This document shows, one piece after another, positions 45,234-56,275 of a DNA stretch of 64,000 bases. The notes below the pieces were generated by a model. It was given only the letters and a program-made list of their open reading frames with translations, was not told the DNA's origin and did not search any database. The translations under genes and the position numbers were made by a program. Source of the stretch: Gremmenia infestans (lineage: Eukaryota; Ascomycota; Leotiomycetes; Helotiales; Hamatocanthoscyphaceae); contig JAFEVB010000007.1 of assembly GCA_032629725.1 (NCBI GenBank), positions 310,001 to 374,000 of the forward strand, in the 5' to 3' direction. Position 1 is the stretch's first letter; every line of letters starts with the position of its first letter.

Positions 45234-46706
45234 TGCGCTGATGTTAATGTTGATGCTGAATATATGTTGGTAAGGAGAGTGTGTTCTCTCAACAAAGTAA
45301 GTGTTGGTAGTGGTTGGTTGTCCGAATACGGAGTGCATCCGCGGTTCAAAAGTATTGCAATTGACCGGTCTTCAAACGAGTTATGGGTATCAGTACGCGT
45401 ATGTGAAGCGTAGAAAATAATTCGAGAAGCATATAAGGTTGATGATGTTATAAGGACAGTAGATTGACGCGACATGAAAAGGGAACGCTGGCTAAACCGA
45501 TGAGAGAGGAACAAACAGACGCTTCCAGAATGAGGAACAAAACCGCCAACATATAAGGATTGTAATATGCAAGTTGAGTTTCTCGAAGGTATGCTGACGA
45601 GGAACTTGTACTTGAACTTCCACCCGAAAAGAAAGAAAACCCGGGGAAGTTTCAGAATATATAACGATCGAAGGAATTGAGATAGATCCGCAAAAATGCT
45701 GCCAGGGGCAACGGACTATGAACGTTCTCGAAATTACCAAGAGTCAGTCGCACAGTGGATGAGGGTGTCACAAGGCGGCATACACCTGGAAAGATCTGCC
45801 CCATTCCCAAGAGTTGCGGAGCAACGGAGACCAAGACAAAACGTGGCAGCGTGACACCTGGTCATCCCTTAACCTTGAGAATTCAGTTGCCACGGGCTGA
45901 TAGAGGCTTTACATTGGGTCGTTCCAGACGAAGAATGCTGTCATTTGCACAGCTTATCGAACTACTTCGGCCTCCGAGCTGATGATTCAAAATACTCGAT
46001 GGCTTCATGGGCATTTGCCTACGAAAAGCGGAGAGTACAGGAGCTGGAGAGGAGGCTGGAATGAGTCCCGTGAAGGGTGGTAAGATATAAAGCAATTTTA
46101 AGAATATTGGGTGAGCTGAAAAGGGTTCGACGCGGACAATTCTCGTGCAAGACTTACGGAAGGTACAAAGAAAAAAAGTGGAATGTAAGGATTTTGTGAT
46201 ATTGGTGCAAAGGAGAAAGTCGGAATCTTATCACACTGCACTTGCAACCCTCTCATCAACCATTTCATTTCTTTGCAGCAAGGTGCAGCCTGTGTGAAAG
46301 ATTGTGTTCAAATGGGATTGCTTCCAGGGGACCGGCCGGTAAGGGATACTGTTACGCTTGTTTAGACGACCCCGGGGCTTGCGCTACCACATCTCAACAA
46401 CTCGGAATGGACGGTGGCCGGGTCCTTTCATCAACCTCTTGTGCTTGTGTAATGACAATAACGATTTCTATGCGTGTTCCATAAATCAGGCTCGTGGCGC
46501 TCCATCGCAGCCACAATCCCACCATCACGGTACCTCGCTCCATAGAAAGACATCGCGGCAATATGGACTCGGGTCTATTGGTCATTATCTTAGTACTTAA
46601 CGCCAAGTATTGCTAAATGATTTCAAATCGCAAGTCGGCGAGGCTATGAAAGTGCATAGAGTCAAGTGACCTCACATCATGGTGCTTCGAACCACGCGTC
46701 GTTTCT
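45234..46706. other. intergenic, no gene seen
   Basis: 1.47 kb between two minus-strand genes. No coding frame longer than about 80 codons has protein-like character, and nothing else stands out. Confidence 0.4.
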
Positions 46707-48239
46707 TTATTTAGGATAATCCTTGACGTGGAAGTTCTTCAGCTTGACAAATTGATCGAATCCAAATTTGCTCAGGGTTACACCTCTTCCTGAGTTCTTC
46801 CAACCGGTCCATGCAAGATCCTACGCAAGTTAGCAGCAGACCTCGGGCTCAAGATTTTTGAAATGGTGGACCGAAAATTGTAACAGTATGTACTTACTGG
46901 GCTTGGGTAGTCGCATCTGTTGACAAAGACGGTGCCTGCCTCGACGGACTCGGCGAGTTCCGCACCTTTCGCCGTGTCTTTCGTCCAGATGGAAGCAGTC
47001 AGACCAAACTCGCTATCATTCATGAGTTTAATCGCTTCTTTGTCACTCTTGACTTTCATAACTGGAATTACAGGGCCGAAAGTCTCCTCTGTCATGACCG
47101 TCATATGGTGATCGACGTTTGTGAGAAGAGTTGGTTTAACGAAATTGCCGTCTGAAGGAGGCGAGTTAAATGAAGCGTTGTCTGGCGTTTCATCTTTAGC
47201 CCCCTTCTCCAGTGCGTCCTTGATATGAGCTTCGATCATCTCCTTCGAACGCTTCGAGACAACAGGACCAACATGTGTTTCCTTGTTAAATGGGTCGCCA
47301 AGTTTGTATCCCTTCAAGACGCCTTGCACGGCTTCGACAAATTTATCATGGATCGTCTCATCCACATAGATTCTTTCCAAGCTGCAGCAACTTTGGCCTG
47401 AGTTGAAAACTGCTCCATCAACAATTTCCTCCGCGACCCATGCGATGTCAACATCGGATCGAATATATGCAGGGTCCTTTCCACCGAGTTCCAAGCCAAC
47501 ATTGACAAGGCGGTCTGCAGCTGCCTTTTGAACTGCCAATCCGCCAGCAACTGAGCCAGTAAAGCATACCAATGCTATCTTCGGATCCCTGACGATGGAT
47601 TCGATGGTAAGTGGTGAGCCACAATGGAAGTATTGAATGACGTTCTGAGGAAGGCCTGCTTCCGTGAAGATGGAGGATATATGCTCCACGATAGTTGGAG
47701 TCTGCGGGGAAGGCTTGAGTATAACTGAGTTCCCAGCTAGGATGGCGGGAATGAGGGAGTTGACCAGGATCAAATATGGGTACTAGAACTAGTTAGCTAC
47801 AAGAAGTATAAGCTATAGGGCTTCTCCAACTCACATTCCACGCAAATAGGATCAACACTGGGCCCACAGGCACCTTGCGAATAAATCTCTTAAATCCCTT
47901 TTCTGCTTCTCCATCTGTGTCCTTCAATGCATCTTCGCTGATCTTCAGAAGATATTCTCCCCTCTTTACAGCGGTGGCAACTTCTTTCGCACCATAGGCA
48001 ATAGGTCTGCCCATCTGCTCTGTAAGTTCCTTAGCCAGTACATCTTGCTTATCGTTCAAGAGCTTCAAAGCTTTCTTCACAATTGCCTGTCGCTCCGCCA
48101 AAGAAGTCTTGCGGAAACTTTGGAACGCCTCAGTTGCTACTTGCGGGAGAAGCTCAAGATCGGATGTAGAGATACCATTTCGAGTGAGAATTGGTTTGTT
48201 GGTTGTAGGAGAAATAGTGGTGATCGTTTCGACTGACAT
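46707..48239 (-). CDS. NAD(P)-dependent aldehyde dehydrogenase
   Basis: The model is complement(join(46707..46820, 46898..47782, 47835..48239)), 467 residues, with phase-0 introns (GTGAGT...CTAG and GTAAGT...GTAG). Motifs in order are: FAWNYPYL for the cofactor site, ILKPSPQTP, the Rossmann-loop FTGSVAGG, VGLELGGKDPAYI with the general base Glu near residue 233, NSGQSCC with the nucleophile Cys near 267, TEETFGPVIPV, and the final GWKNSGRG. It oxidises an aldehyde to the acid in the cytosol. Fungal relatives of this short type are often labelled succinate-semialdehyde dehydrogenase, which I cannot confirm. It is divergent from ESF2 with 230 bases between the starts. Confidence 0.9.
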
Positions 48240-48469
48240 TTTGACTCGTTATGGGGTGATTGTGAAGGTTCAAAGTGTAGTGTGGACGAAAGAGTATTTT
48301 GAACATCTTTCAATGTATGAGCTCTAGTGACGTCTGCCCCGCTCCGCCATCGGACGCTTGCCTTGCAGGGTTCCGCCATAAATTTTGGCGATCCATGTCG
48401 AAACTTCTTACCACTCTCCACTACTACCACCACCATCACCACCACCAAAAACACTCGCAATAATACAAA
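48240..48469. promoter_or_regulatory. short bidirectional promoter region, ALDH / ESF2
   Basis: Only 230 bases separate the two ATGs, so both genes must be driven from this interval. A (CCA)n-rich run (CACTACTACCACCACCATCACC, about 48418-48440; cited in part) lies in the presumed ESF2 leader. Confidence 0.5.
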
Positions 48470-49568
48470 ATGGCGACTCGCAAGCTCAATGATTTTCTCG
48501 ATGCTGATCAGAGCGAAGATGATGGAAGTCAAGGATACGACTCGGAAATTGAGGATTTGAAGAAAGGCGGCAGGAGCCCCAAACGAAGGAAGGTCGATAG
48601 CGATACCGATTCAAGCGGCGAGGAGGATGAGAAAGAGCAACTAGACGTGCAGGATGCTGGAGATTCAGAGGACTTGGAGGATTCCAAAGATACAGCAGAT
48701 ATCACGCTACCTTCCATCCCAACAAGCAAAAGAAATGACCTTCCTGGCGTCTCGAAGCCCCTCCTCACCAAGAAGAACCTCGTCGCATCTGAAGCGGCAA
48801 TAAAACGATCCGGACTGCTTTACATATCTCGAGTACCGCCTTTCATGAAACCGACAAAACTAAGATCCCTGCTCGAGCCTTACGGTGCTATCAATCGCAT
48901 CTTCCTGACTCCAGAAGATCCTGCTTCACATACACGACGAGTCCGCAATGGAGGAAACAAGAAGCGATCCTTTACAGATGGGTGCGTAATTTTGTCCTTA
49001 TTTTCATTTCAACATCCGCGCCGAGCTCTCGATTACATCTTGCCCGCTCTGCTCAGCTCCCAAAGTATTCTAAGAGCCCGTACTAATTATGATACTGTTC
49101 TATAGATGGGTAGAATTTGTTAGGAAGTCTCATGCCAAGCGTGCTTGCGAACTACTGAATGGTCAGATAATTGGGGGCAAGAAGGGCACATATTATCATG
49201 ACGATGTCTGGAACTTGCGCTATCTGAATAAATACAAATGGAACCATCTGAATGAGCAGATTGCGGCAGAGAATGCGGCAAGGGCTAGCAGAATGAGGGC
49301 AGAGATCAGCAAGACAACGAAAGAGAATAAGGAGTTCGTGCAAAATGTAGAGAGGGCTAAGATGTTGGAGGGGATGGAAGCTAAGAAGGCAGCGAAGAGG
49401 AGAAATGATGCCGAGGCTACCTCGACAACAGAGGAGAGAGCACCAATAAAACAAACAAAGAAGGGTGGAGAACGACCAAGGCATTTCAAGCAAACACAAG
49501 TTGCTGTGAAGAAGCGGCCTGAGAATCAGTCCGATCAGGTCAAGAGAGTCCTGAGTAGCATCTTCTAA
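48470..49568 (+). CDS. ESF2: pre-rRNA processing factor Esf2/ABT1
   Basis: The model is join(48470..48981, 49106..49568), 324 residues. The intron GTGCGT...CTATAG rejoins the frame as SFTDG-WVEFVRKSHAKRACELLNG. After an acidic, basic-patch-containing N-terminus (about 110 residues) comes the RRM: SGLLYISRVPPFMKPTKLRSLLEPYGAINRIFL then WVEFVRKSHAKRACELLNGQ. It is followed by the Esf2-specific GTYYHDDVWNLRYLNKYKWNHLNEQI (given in part) and a Lys/Arg-rich helical tail. In yeast Esf2 joins the small-subunit processome, binds U3-associated pre-rRNA and stimulates the helicase Dbp8 for 18S maturation in the nucleolus. Confidence 0.92.
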
Positions 49569-50410
49569 TCTCAAGAGCATCGAATGCACACCTTACGACT
49601 ACAGTTTTCTTAGTGTGAGTACTGTGAATTTTTAAGTCTCCAGCTAAATCAGCAGTTGAGATCAATGATTCGGACAAGGACCTGAATATTGCTTCCCCGG
49701 CAGCCTTTAAATGAGGTCGGGGTATTCAGATATTGCTTCCCCCATAATCTAGTCTCTGTCCTGTCATTAGCCCCAAGAACAATTGTTTTCACATCATAAA
49801 TGGTTTCATTATTATAGCATTTTGAATCACCATCAAGTGGTGAGGACTCTTTTACACTTTGCGGAGTATAACTCAATTAGGGTCCCCTTAGTATTTTCTC
49901 TTCGAAAAAGGCATATCCAAGATTAGTTCAACAGTTAAGCTTGTACCCTCAAACTCCGAATCAAAACTGCTAGCCTTCTATGCACAGCATATCATCTTGT
50001 TCGCTCCGACGCGAGTTCCACCACAACGTTTTCACGGTGGTATTCATACAACAAGACACTACCTAGTCAATTTGCGTCGTCCGAGACTACACAAGTTCTC
50101 GAGTCTCAGTCAGGACGAAATAAGTTCCGGATAAGGCAGTGACCTCCGGATACCTGTGAGAGGGCAAGGACCACTTTGACGTTGCCTCGTCCCTGGCTGT
50201 GCCCTTTCTCGGACAATTTCGTTTTGCATGCACAACACGGCGCTGCCCGCATCTTACTGATGCTGAAAACGAGCATATATGTTTCACTGCCATTGCAAAT
50301 TCTCTTGTTTTGGTTCCAAGGCTTAGCGTGCAAGCTCGTAATGTCACATGCTGAGAAGCTTGCAATTGCACAGGTTCTCAATTCCAGAATCTCAAATGTC
50401 TCATAATATG
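49569..50410. other. intergenic, no gene seen
   Basis: This separates ESF2 from the Tc1/mariner relic. It has balanced composition and shows no recognisable feature. Confidence 0.4.
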
Positions 50411-51761
50411 TGTAAGAGTAAGGGCCATCACACACGGCCCACCTCTTAAGCGAAATTTGGATTTCCCAATTTTCAACCTCCTTTCCTAGATAATTATTTT
50501 TAATTCAACCAACCATTAAAAGCATCCCAATTTCATTATGAATAATGATCTTATATTCAGTTCGCCCCCCTAGAAAGACCATGGCAAATAGCCCACTCCT
50601 ATACATGTTACGGTCTAAAACCTCCAGCGTGATAGAAAATCGCAACGCTAAATCGCTTCCTAAACCTCCCTCCCTAGACGTACTATTCAGACGATTCTCC
50701 ACCAAGAGACTAGCTATAGACTACGCAAAAAGAAGGCCCTAAAGCCTCACTTAATATCTGCTAGAGAGATCCGCTAATGCATTCGCTATATCTTAAAAGA
50801 CTAGTCTTCCCGCCGCCTTACCTTTTCACAAGTGTAAAGTCAGCTAGGCATCTAAGCTTCTACCTGCACAATTCGACGAGAACTACGGCATGCAGGCTAC
50901 TGACACTGCATTATATGCCCACGGCCCTATATATTACGCAAGCAAGCTAAGAAGAGACTAGGTTTTGCATTAGAGTATAGGTGGTAAGGAACATCCGACT
51001 ATGCCGCTTTCAGATAAGATAGGAGGGTTAGAGGGGATTAGAGGAAGGTTATATAGTTAGATAAAGCTATATTTAAAACAAGGAAGACTAGAAGGATCTA
51101 GGTTATATAGCAGGTAGATAAAAAGCGCTATACTAATTGCATACGGTCTATTTATAGATCCGGAAGGGTATTAGTGATAATTTAGGGAGCAATAGGCTAG
51201 GACTATAAGTTGGAATTAGTATTTATATAGAAGCTCCCTAGCTGTAAGGGAATTTGCTCTAAGGCCTACCTCTAGCAGGTCTTAGAACCTGTTATTTTCC
51301 CGCTTTTTAACTGGCTTAGTCTAGAGTATATCTTTATAGAAGATAGGGCAAAGGTGCATATAGGAAGCGCCTGCTTGCTAAGGCTCTAGCATAGAATCCG
51401 GGGGTTTAAGTAGCCTCCTTCTTCACCTAATTTAAATCCTATTAAGAAGGTCTAGCGATAGATAAAAGAAGAGCTAAAGAAATTAGCATATGTGCCTAAA
51501 AGTATAGAGGATTTAAGGGGGGAGCTGCAAAAGCTATAGGATTAGGTAGATCCATATAACTTCCGGCATTATACTAAACAATTGACCTGTAAAATTAAAG
51601 ATATAATTGCAGTACGTAGACTAGCTACTATTAATTAATCTACATTTTCAATTTGGTCCAATTCTATTAATAAATTAAAAAGTTATTTATGATTAAAGAC
51701 GGAGGGTAGAAAATGGTGGTTCTCGCTTAGTGGGCCTTGTGTGATGGCACATACTCTTACA
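50411..51761 (+). mobile_element. Tc1/mariner element, RIP-decayed
   Basis: The ends are imperfect inverted repeats: TGTAAGAGTA(A)GGGCCATCACACACGGCCC at 50411-50440 against the reverse complement of about 51730-51761 (TGTAAGAGTATGTGCCATCACACAAGGCCC), continuing TAAGCGA in both. The interior carries a transposase relic (listed). CAG/TGG codons changed to TAG are frequent. The expected TA target duplication is not evident, so the exact ends are uncertain by a few bases. Confidence 0.72.
50780..51638 (+). pseudogene. Tc1/mariner transposase relic
   Basis: The best preserved part is the C-terminal catalytic region, about 51330-51638. It reads FIEDRAKVHIGSA (expected EDNA-type Asp), PPSSPNLNPIKKVQ (the SPDLNPIE box, its catalytic Glu replaced by Lys), IKEELKKLAYVPKSIEDL, and a tail RHYTKQLTCKIKDIIAVRRLATIN ending at TAA 51636-51638. 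Upstream pieces such as KRLGFALEYRW are recognisable between stops. It is dead through stops and the changed catalytic residue. Confidence 0.7.
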
Positions 51762-53242
51762 TCACACAATCCTTCTCAATAGCTTCACATCAGCCAGCTT
51801 GACCCACTTAGTAGACATCCCAGAGAACTTCAGTTCGGCTTTATCTCATCATCTAAACACTACCACCCATGTCTTTTTACTCAACAGTACCACCAGCGAT
51901 TCCTAAATGTGAATTCGCTTCGCTCCAAAGGGTTGGTTTTACGGCGGTAAGAAGACAACGCAATGTTGCCAAAAATATGCCCCCAAAAAACCCCCTGAAT
52001 GGTCGCATCATATATATAATAATCACCAGAGTATAGCCCGGGGGGCGGAACATTTCATTCATAGTATTTCGGTATATCTCTTAACTACAGCAGGGCCGTA
52101 CAATACAATTATATCCATGTACCATATTGGCAAGTATATATCAACTGTTAGTCAGGAAACAACCCGACTTGCCGTATGTTGCCAGAAGGAAGTGGTTTTT
52201 TGTTATAATAAGTATACTTATATTAATATATATTGAATCAATATTCAAAGCCGAAGTTTTTCCAAAGCGTGACACTGAGCAGGTCATCAGTCTTCTAGGC
52301 CAGCATATTTGCGTCTTTTATGCCTTCTTATGCTATTACGAATTAGAGAGCAATACCACCACTGCGTGATCGCCGAATCACGACTGACTTCGTCTTAAAT
52401 CAGCTTAGTGCTTGCTAGGGTTATTTCAGCGTGCGAAGGCACTGTGCGTCTGCGATCTGTAAATCTTAACAAAACCAAACCCTCACCTCCAATACGAATC
52501 ATACTTGTCTCATTGCTATGTCCTGCAACCCACAGACCAGATTCGACCGAGAATGGCCGGCATTGGTGAGTAGTCTTTGCCCGCGATCATTGGTTCTTCC
52601 TCTTTCCAACACTAGAAGTCATAGACCTAGTAAAGTATTTCAACGCCTCTTTCAAAGCATTTATTGAATCTCTTTCTCGCGTGTTAGCCAGGAAAGTTCC
52701 ACGGCAGCTATATACGCTAAGTGGCTTGCTCATTTGAGTCATTTTAGTGATGTTTGAATCGTTCACTCGTATAAGCGTCAGGTTGTTCTGTTTCATCAAG
52801 CAGGCAAATGGAGCATTTGGCCCATTTGTTTTCCGCCCCTGGTGCCCGTTTAATCTTCTGCGCTGGTCCCTTGCCACACAAAATGATTGTTTATAGTCAT
52901 AGACTTTATTGCGCGTGAAGGAGGAATTTGCAAATAGGCCTTCAGGCTTTTTCAAAAAATATAACTTACCACGGATCAAAAGTATGGTTCGAAAGTATTG
53001 CTTGAAGAATGGTCAAGCATCAACACAATGTGGCTGAGACTTGTCACACAAGAATCACACTTTGTCATAAATTGAAGATCCAACGTTCTATTCCATGTCC
53101 TTCTACCTAGCAGTGATTGTTCCCTCGGTTGCTTTCGGTGCAAGCTCGTTTTTCAATGAAAAGAGTGGCATTGAGGAACGAAATCAGTTCCTGCAAGATT
53201 CGAGTGAGACCCAACCACTCCATACATCCTACGTTCGACCTT
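51762..53242. other. intergenic, one weak small ORF
   Basis: The only candidate is a minus-strand frame with an internal ATG at 52796 and stop at 52587 (69 codons, ending NALKEALKYFTRSMTSSVGKRKNQ; given in part). It could be a further member of the small-gene row downstream but is too weak to call. A GTAAGT donor lies in the same frame near 52970. Confidence 0.35.
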
Positions 53243-53557
53243 TCAAGGACCGCCCAAGAACTTCATCCTGTAATCTGCCACCAATCTCTCCAACGCGATG
53301 ATTTCTAAAGCGACCCTATCTTCTGCTTCCTGAATTTCGAAGTCATTTGGATTACGGTTGCCATTTGTGACTCCTCTCATTAAGCCCATGGTCCTTCTAT
53401 GTCTGTCCAAAGCTGGTTGCCAACTATTCTCCATCCATTGCAGTTGGTGTGTCCAGCTTACTCTCGTGACGGCATTCGGATTGGCAGGTGCACGTGCTGG
53501 TTCCGCATTTGCAGCTGGCTGTGTGTGTGATTGTGATTTTGAGGCTTTTGATGGCAT
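53243..53557 (-). CDS. small hypothetical protein A
   Basis: 104 residues from ATG 53557 to TGA at 53243. The N-terminus is Ala/Pro/Ser/Gln-rich and probably disordered. The C-terminal half is amphipathic helix (NDFEIQEAEDRVALEIIALERLVADYRM). No signal peptide or known domain. Together with B and C downstream on the same strand it forms a row of short genes, each ending in one predicted helix. No family recognised. Confidence 0.45.
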   Translation of the reverse strand: MPSKASKSQSHTQPAANAEPARAPANPNAVTRVSWTHQLQWMENSWQPALDRHRRTMGLMRGVTNGNRNPNDFEIQEAEDRVALEIIALERLVADYRMKFLGGP

Positions 53558-54239
53558 TGTGATGGCTTTGATTTAGAAATAGACCTCTGGGTGGATATTT
53601 CAAAGAGATACTGGATGGATAGTGAGAAGCTGTTATAGAATGATGGAAGAGGGACTGTTTTCCTCGACATGAACGCCATTTATATAGTAGGAAAATCTTG
53701 TGGTTGTGCTGATTCATTCAAACTCAACTGACGTCAGAATCATTCTGCATTATTCATGGACAGCTAGCATGATCTGGGCATGAGTTGGTCTGACATGGCA
53801 GAGTGAAGTCAAGTATAAGTGTTCGTTCTGACTTCAGCCCCACGCGGAAACTCTGACATAGCAATTTGAGGCTGGCACCTTTTCTTCATCACGTACGAGT
53901 AGACTCTTGGAAACAGATGTCATGTATTACTTCCCTATTGTTAGAAGAAGAAAAAGGCATCTTCTGAAAATGTCCATTTAGCAAGGTGTAATACGTCATC
54001 CTAGTTCTAAGTCAATAGGGAGTCTTCATCCCTTAGGTCTGAGTGACTTTCAGACCTTGAGATTTGTGTGACGGAGGGACAATGATTTCACTTTTACACT
54101 TTTAAGCAACCTTAGCAGTGATATTCCATGTTTATTGTTTTAAATTGAAAAGAAGCGGATAATTATATGACTGTTCAAAAGTCAAGATACGTCTATAAGT
54201 ATCCAGGCATACTCGGCTAAAACCTTGCTGCCCTACCAA
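53558..54239. other. intergenic, no gene seen
   Basis: Spacer between small genes A and B. Nothing recognised. Confidence 0.4.
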
Positions 54240-54467
54240 CTATCGATACATGGCGATCAATGCCCTAACGAGCTCACTAAGCTTTCTTTTGAAGCTATCA
54301 TTATCACGTAGGTTCATCCCGTATGGAGAAGCTCCATGCTGCGACACAAATTGATATAGCTCATTGTATGCTTGTTGGACCTGAGTCCAGCGGTTTTGCG
54401 GTACCGGTAGGTAATTCTGCGGTAGATTATTCATTCCACGATTTCGATTTCCACGAAAAGGCCTCAT
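54240..54467 (-). CDS. small hypothetical protein B
   Basis: 75 residues, ATG 54467 to stop at 54240. Starts MRPFRGNRNRGMNNL (basic, Asn-rich). Two helices follow: WTQVQQAYNELYQFVSQHG and DSFKRKLSELVRALIAMYR. No known domain or secretion signal. Layout is similar to A and C. Confidence 0.4.
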   Translation of the reverse strand: MRPFRGNRNRGMNNLPQNYLPVPQNRWTQVQQAYNELYQFVSQHGASPYGMNLRDNDSFKRKLSELVRALIAMYR

Positions 54468-55350
54468 CGTTAAGCAATTAATTCCACCCAGTAGGTTTTA
54501 TTATGGTATGACTGATGCCTCTGGTGCAGTAGTTGGTCGGAGTCTGGTTGACTTGTCAAAAACGGAATAGATAGATCTAGAAAGACAAATATTCAACGGA
54601 GTACCTCATATATCTAATCTACTCTTCCGCAAATTTTATGTAGTTGAGAGTTTCTACTGTTTGTCAGGATGATTCTTACCCCACCAAACTCAAACTGAGC
54701 CTGAAGTGACTCGATACTTGCGTCAGATGAGGATGTGGCTCTTTGTTGGGAAGTTGTCTCTCTGCAGCTAGGACAACACCTTATGAGTATGAGTAAAAGT
54801 GAACACTCTAATAGATGACGTGCAGGAGTCTATAAGCCAGCTCCTTTCAAATGTGTATGAAAACGCATCCGAGCAAACACCACCACGTGTTATTAAAAGG
54901 GGCTGTAGCGAGGCAGATCATGTGATCGAAGTCTGCGATCCAGTACATGACATGTTCTGCTTGCTTTGATGTGATATTCGATTGACGATCCCTTAAATCT
55001 GTCCTTTCCAAGTGTCTTTCGCTAAGTTTTGGACACGAATCTTGTTGGTTGCTGAAATGCTTGAGATACTGCAAAGCGGGGAGGTGTTTGTCGATATGGC
55101 CATATAGTATACACGTGAACAGGAAACGCACTCTAAGGAGAGATCATTGTGATGGGACTTTTAATTTTGACTACTCAAACAATGGGTCACCAATTTTACA
55201 GTTACTCGAAGTCTACCTTGCATTCATTCATATTACCGCTTTCCCATCTTCACATATGCATGAAAATCGCAACAAATAACCCACCCGCAACCCAAACGGA
55301 CCAGAAAGTCATGCCCCCCTTAAACCACAGCCCCGCCTTGATTACCGCTC
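54468..55350. other. intergenic, no gene seen
   Basis: Spacer between small genes B and C. No coding frame with convincing protein character. Confidence 0.4.
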
Positions 55351-55587
55351 CTACTTCCTCATATCCACCGTCTCCTGTGTCTCCGCCACCTTTACAGCCA
55401 GATCCTGTAACTCAATCATACAGCGAACAACGCGGTGGATAAGCTCGTCGACGTTGCCCTCGACGTCAACTCTCACAGGATTCCTAGGATCTTGATGTGC
55501 GATGATGTCCTCATAGCCTTCGTGGACGCGGTCTAAATGACGTCTGATTTCCCTCCGTTTGAACTTTATCTCTTGGGGAACCACCAT
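55351..55587 (-). CDS. small hypothetical protein C
   Basis: 78 residues, ATG 55587 to stop at 55351. Strongly helical and charged: EIKFKRREIRRHLDRVHEGYEDIIA, a short turn with HQDPRNPVRVDVEG, then NVDELIHRVVRCMIELQDLAVKV. The helix-turn-helix outline resembles protein B. A leader with TATATATGGAG-like sequence lies upstream (about 55630-55650). Not recognised. Confidence 0.45.
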   Translation of the reverse strand: MVVPQEIKFKRREIRRHLDRVHEGYEDIIAHQDPRNPVRVDVEGNVDELIHRVVRCMIELQDLAVKVAETQETVDMRK

Positions 55588-56275
55588 TGCTGAAGTGTTT
55601 TGTGCGTGATAGCTAGATAATCTTTTGGTTTTGTATATATGGAGTATATAGGAATTGACTGTGTCTGTGGACTGAATGAAAATTTGTTGGTCTGGGCATG
55701 TAAGTATTGGAGAGAAAAATACAGTGGCTGTTTATTATATATTCCGAAGATTGAGAGCGTGGTGACAACGATTACTGAATCATAGCTACTATATGCGCAT
55801 TTGTCAACCAGAGATCCCACAGAGGACGAACCAACGAAAAAGTCATTATTGAGGACAACGGATATGTAATACGAGATAGAAAGTTGCAAAATAGCGTCAA
55901 ATATGTCAGATTTTCATGGAAGTTTTATTCTTTCTAAACTGGTTATAGGAGCAAGACTGGATTCGTAGCTATATATTGCAGTAGTAGGGATATATGTGCC
56001 GAATGGATTGGAATAAAAAGGCATGTGAAGATGGGGACTTTCCGGAGTAACATATGGGATTGACTGTCGTCCAGAAAATAAGACACAAATAAGATTTTTG
56101 AAGGCTAAATCGGAGTATAATCTGCGCCCTTTTGCGGGACTACTTTTGCACCATCGAGCATGATACCCATTGCTACCTCACACAATGCCAACTGAAGTTC
56201 CTCCGGCCCAAAACGCAATACTCTACCCGAACGCCATTTCGTAACCAACGCCAGCAACATGATATGACGATTTAC
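55588..56275. other. intergenic, no gene seen
   Basis: This lies between the start of small gene C and the 3' end of NMD3. Moderately AT-rich, with nothing identified. Confidence 0.4.

Noticed and set aside
46242..46600. Cys-containing 80-codon frames
   Set aside because: Two frames overlap, no splice or start evidence, and the Cys spacing matches no known zinc motif.
52127..52369. 80-codon frame with a hydrophobic segment that could be a membrane helix
   Set aside because: Its apparent start is TTG, with no suitable ATG, and the upstream sequence does not offer an exon.
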